Positions 63,664 through 64,000 of a stretch of DNA of 64,000 bases are shown here, in pieces; within the stretch, counting starts at the first letter, position 1; every line of letters begins with the position of its first letter. The notes under the pieces were generated by a model. That model ran no database searches, was not told the DNA's origin, and saw only the letters and a program-made list of their open reading frames with translations. The DNA is from DASSUW01 sp963759375 (GTDB lineage Bacteria; Actinomycetota; Thermoleophilia; Solirubrobacterales; Solirubrobacteraceae). A program made the translations under genes and the position numbers. The DNA lies in contig CAVWYY010000007.1 of NCBI GenBank assembly GCA_963759375.1, positions 62,001-126,000 on the forward strand, given 5' to 3'.

Positions 63664-64000
63664 ATGGATTCAGCGCGCCTCGATGGGCAGCGCGGGGGAA
63701 AGACGCGGTCGATCAAGTCGGTCGCCGCGGCGAGCTTTATCGGCACCACTATCGAGTGGTACGACTTCTTCCTGTACGGCACGGCTGCCGCACTGGTCTT
63801 CGGCGATCTGTTCTTCCCGGACGCCGAGCCGCTGATCGGCACGCTGCTGGCGTTGAGCACCTATGCGGTGGGCTTCGCCGCCCGACCGCTCGGCGGCATC
63901 GTGTTCGGTCACTTCGGCGACCGCGTTGGCCGCAAGTCGATGCTCGTGATCTCGCTGCTGATCATGGGTACGGCGACGTTCCTGATCGGCTGCCTGCCGA
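63664..64000 (+). CDS. MHS-family MFS transporter, N-terminal part
   Basis: The gene runs off the window, so 112 residues are seen. ATG 63664 has GGAGGCGAGG upstream. The sequence KSVAAASFIGTTIEWYDFFLYGTAAALVF is the first membrane helix of metabolite:proton symporters (the IEWYDF motif). LLALSTYAVGFAARPLGGIVFGHFGDRVGRKSML follows, with MFS motif A. Members carry organic acids, compatible solutes or sugars, and the substrate cannot be told. A weak inverted pair in the 49-bp gap upstream may end the Bat operon. Confidence 0.9.
   Translation, partial: MDSARLDGQRGGKTRSIKSVAAASFIGTTIEWYDFFLYGTAAALVFGDLFFPDAEPLIGTLLALSTYAVGFAARPLGGIVFGHFGDRVGRKSMLVISLLIMGTATFLIGCLP

Overview
This is a 64 kb chromosomal segment of a very high G+C Gram-positive bacterium, most likely an actinobacterium of the Thermoleophilia/Solirubrobacterales type. 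The reasons are third codon positions that are almost all G or C, frequent GTG starts, ATGA/GTGA start-stop overlaps, a two-subunit actinobacterial acyl-CoA carboxylase with an epsilon-like small protein, an MprAB/PepD-like stress module, EspC/WXG-type secreted proteins and many secreted beta-rich proteins. The taxonomic placement is inference from gene content. No rRNA, tRNA, transposase, phage gene or CRISPR array was seen, so this looks like ordinary chromosome with one accessory toxin cassette.

Layout: 1-5.1 kb holds the end of a zinc-type dehydrogenase, a secreted protein, acyl-CoA carboxylase beta and a DHA2 drug exporter with a clear operator. 5.3-9.4 kb is a secreted zinc metalloprotease interrupted by two frameshifts. 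9.5-12.6 kb is a deoxyribose catabolism operon (deoC, aldehyde dehydrogenase, truncated aldehyde dehydrogenase partner). 12.6-15.5 kb has an opine-dehydrogenase-like enzyme, a PhoD phosphatase and the epsilon-like protein. 15.6-19.5 kb is an assimilatory sulfur operon (sulfite reductase, cysD, cysN). 19.5-23 kb is a five-gene cassette with an EspC-like protein, a WXG/WHH nuclease toxin, a SUKH immunity protein and two unknowns. 23-29.5 kb has a GNAT enzyme, a histidine phosphatase, the biotin-carrying acyl-CoA carboxylase subunit, an M20 peptidase, an M1 aminopeptidase and another GNAT enzyme. 29.3-37.1 kb has a small ORF, a PLP decarboxylase/MBL/HAD operon, an ECF sigma factor with a membrane partner, and sucCD with a PepT-like peptidase. 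37.6-44.5 kb has a DUF1707 protein, an ABC-F ATPase, a kynurenine-type operon, a DtxR regulator and an SDR. 44.5-52.7 kb has a giant SARP/cyclase/ATPase regulator, a secreted protein, a LysR regulator, a DNA ligase and a GNAT enzyme. 52.7-64 kb has an HxlR regulator, glycerate kinase, an LVIVD protein, a HAD enzyme, a two-component system facing an HtrA protease, a MoxR/Bat operon and the start of an MHS transporter.

The most unusual content is non-coding. Three gaps between convergent genes (3507-3697, 37160-37633, 50003-50156) are large nested palindromes. The first two share near-identical ends built on GTCAACTGCTGCTGGGTAGG but have unrelated cores. The first and third are laid out like a cloverleaf: a long closing stem around three hairpins. 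The second is a hairpin of about 235 bp per arm that carries twelve copies of CGTCGCA in strictly alternating orientation every 30-35 bp.

Four otherwise conserved genes (metalloprotease, sulfite reductase, cysN, HtrA) carry eight frameshifts between them. Seven of the eight change frame in the same direction, which points to systematic sequence error more than gene decay.
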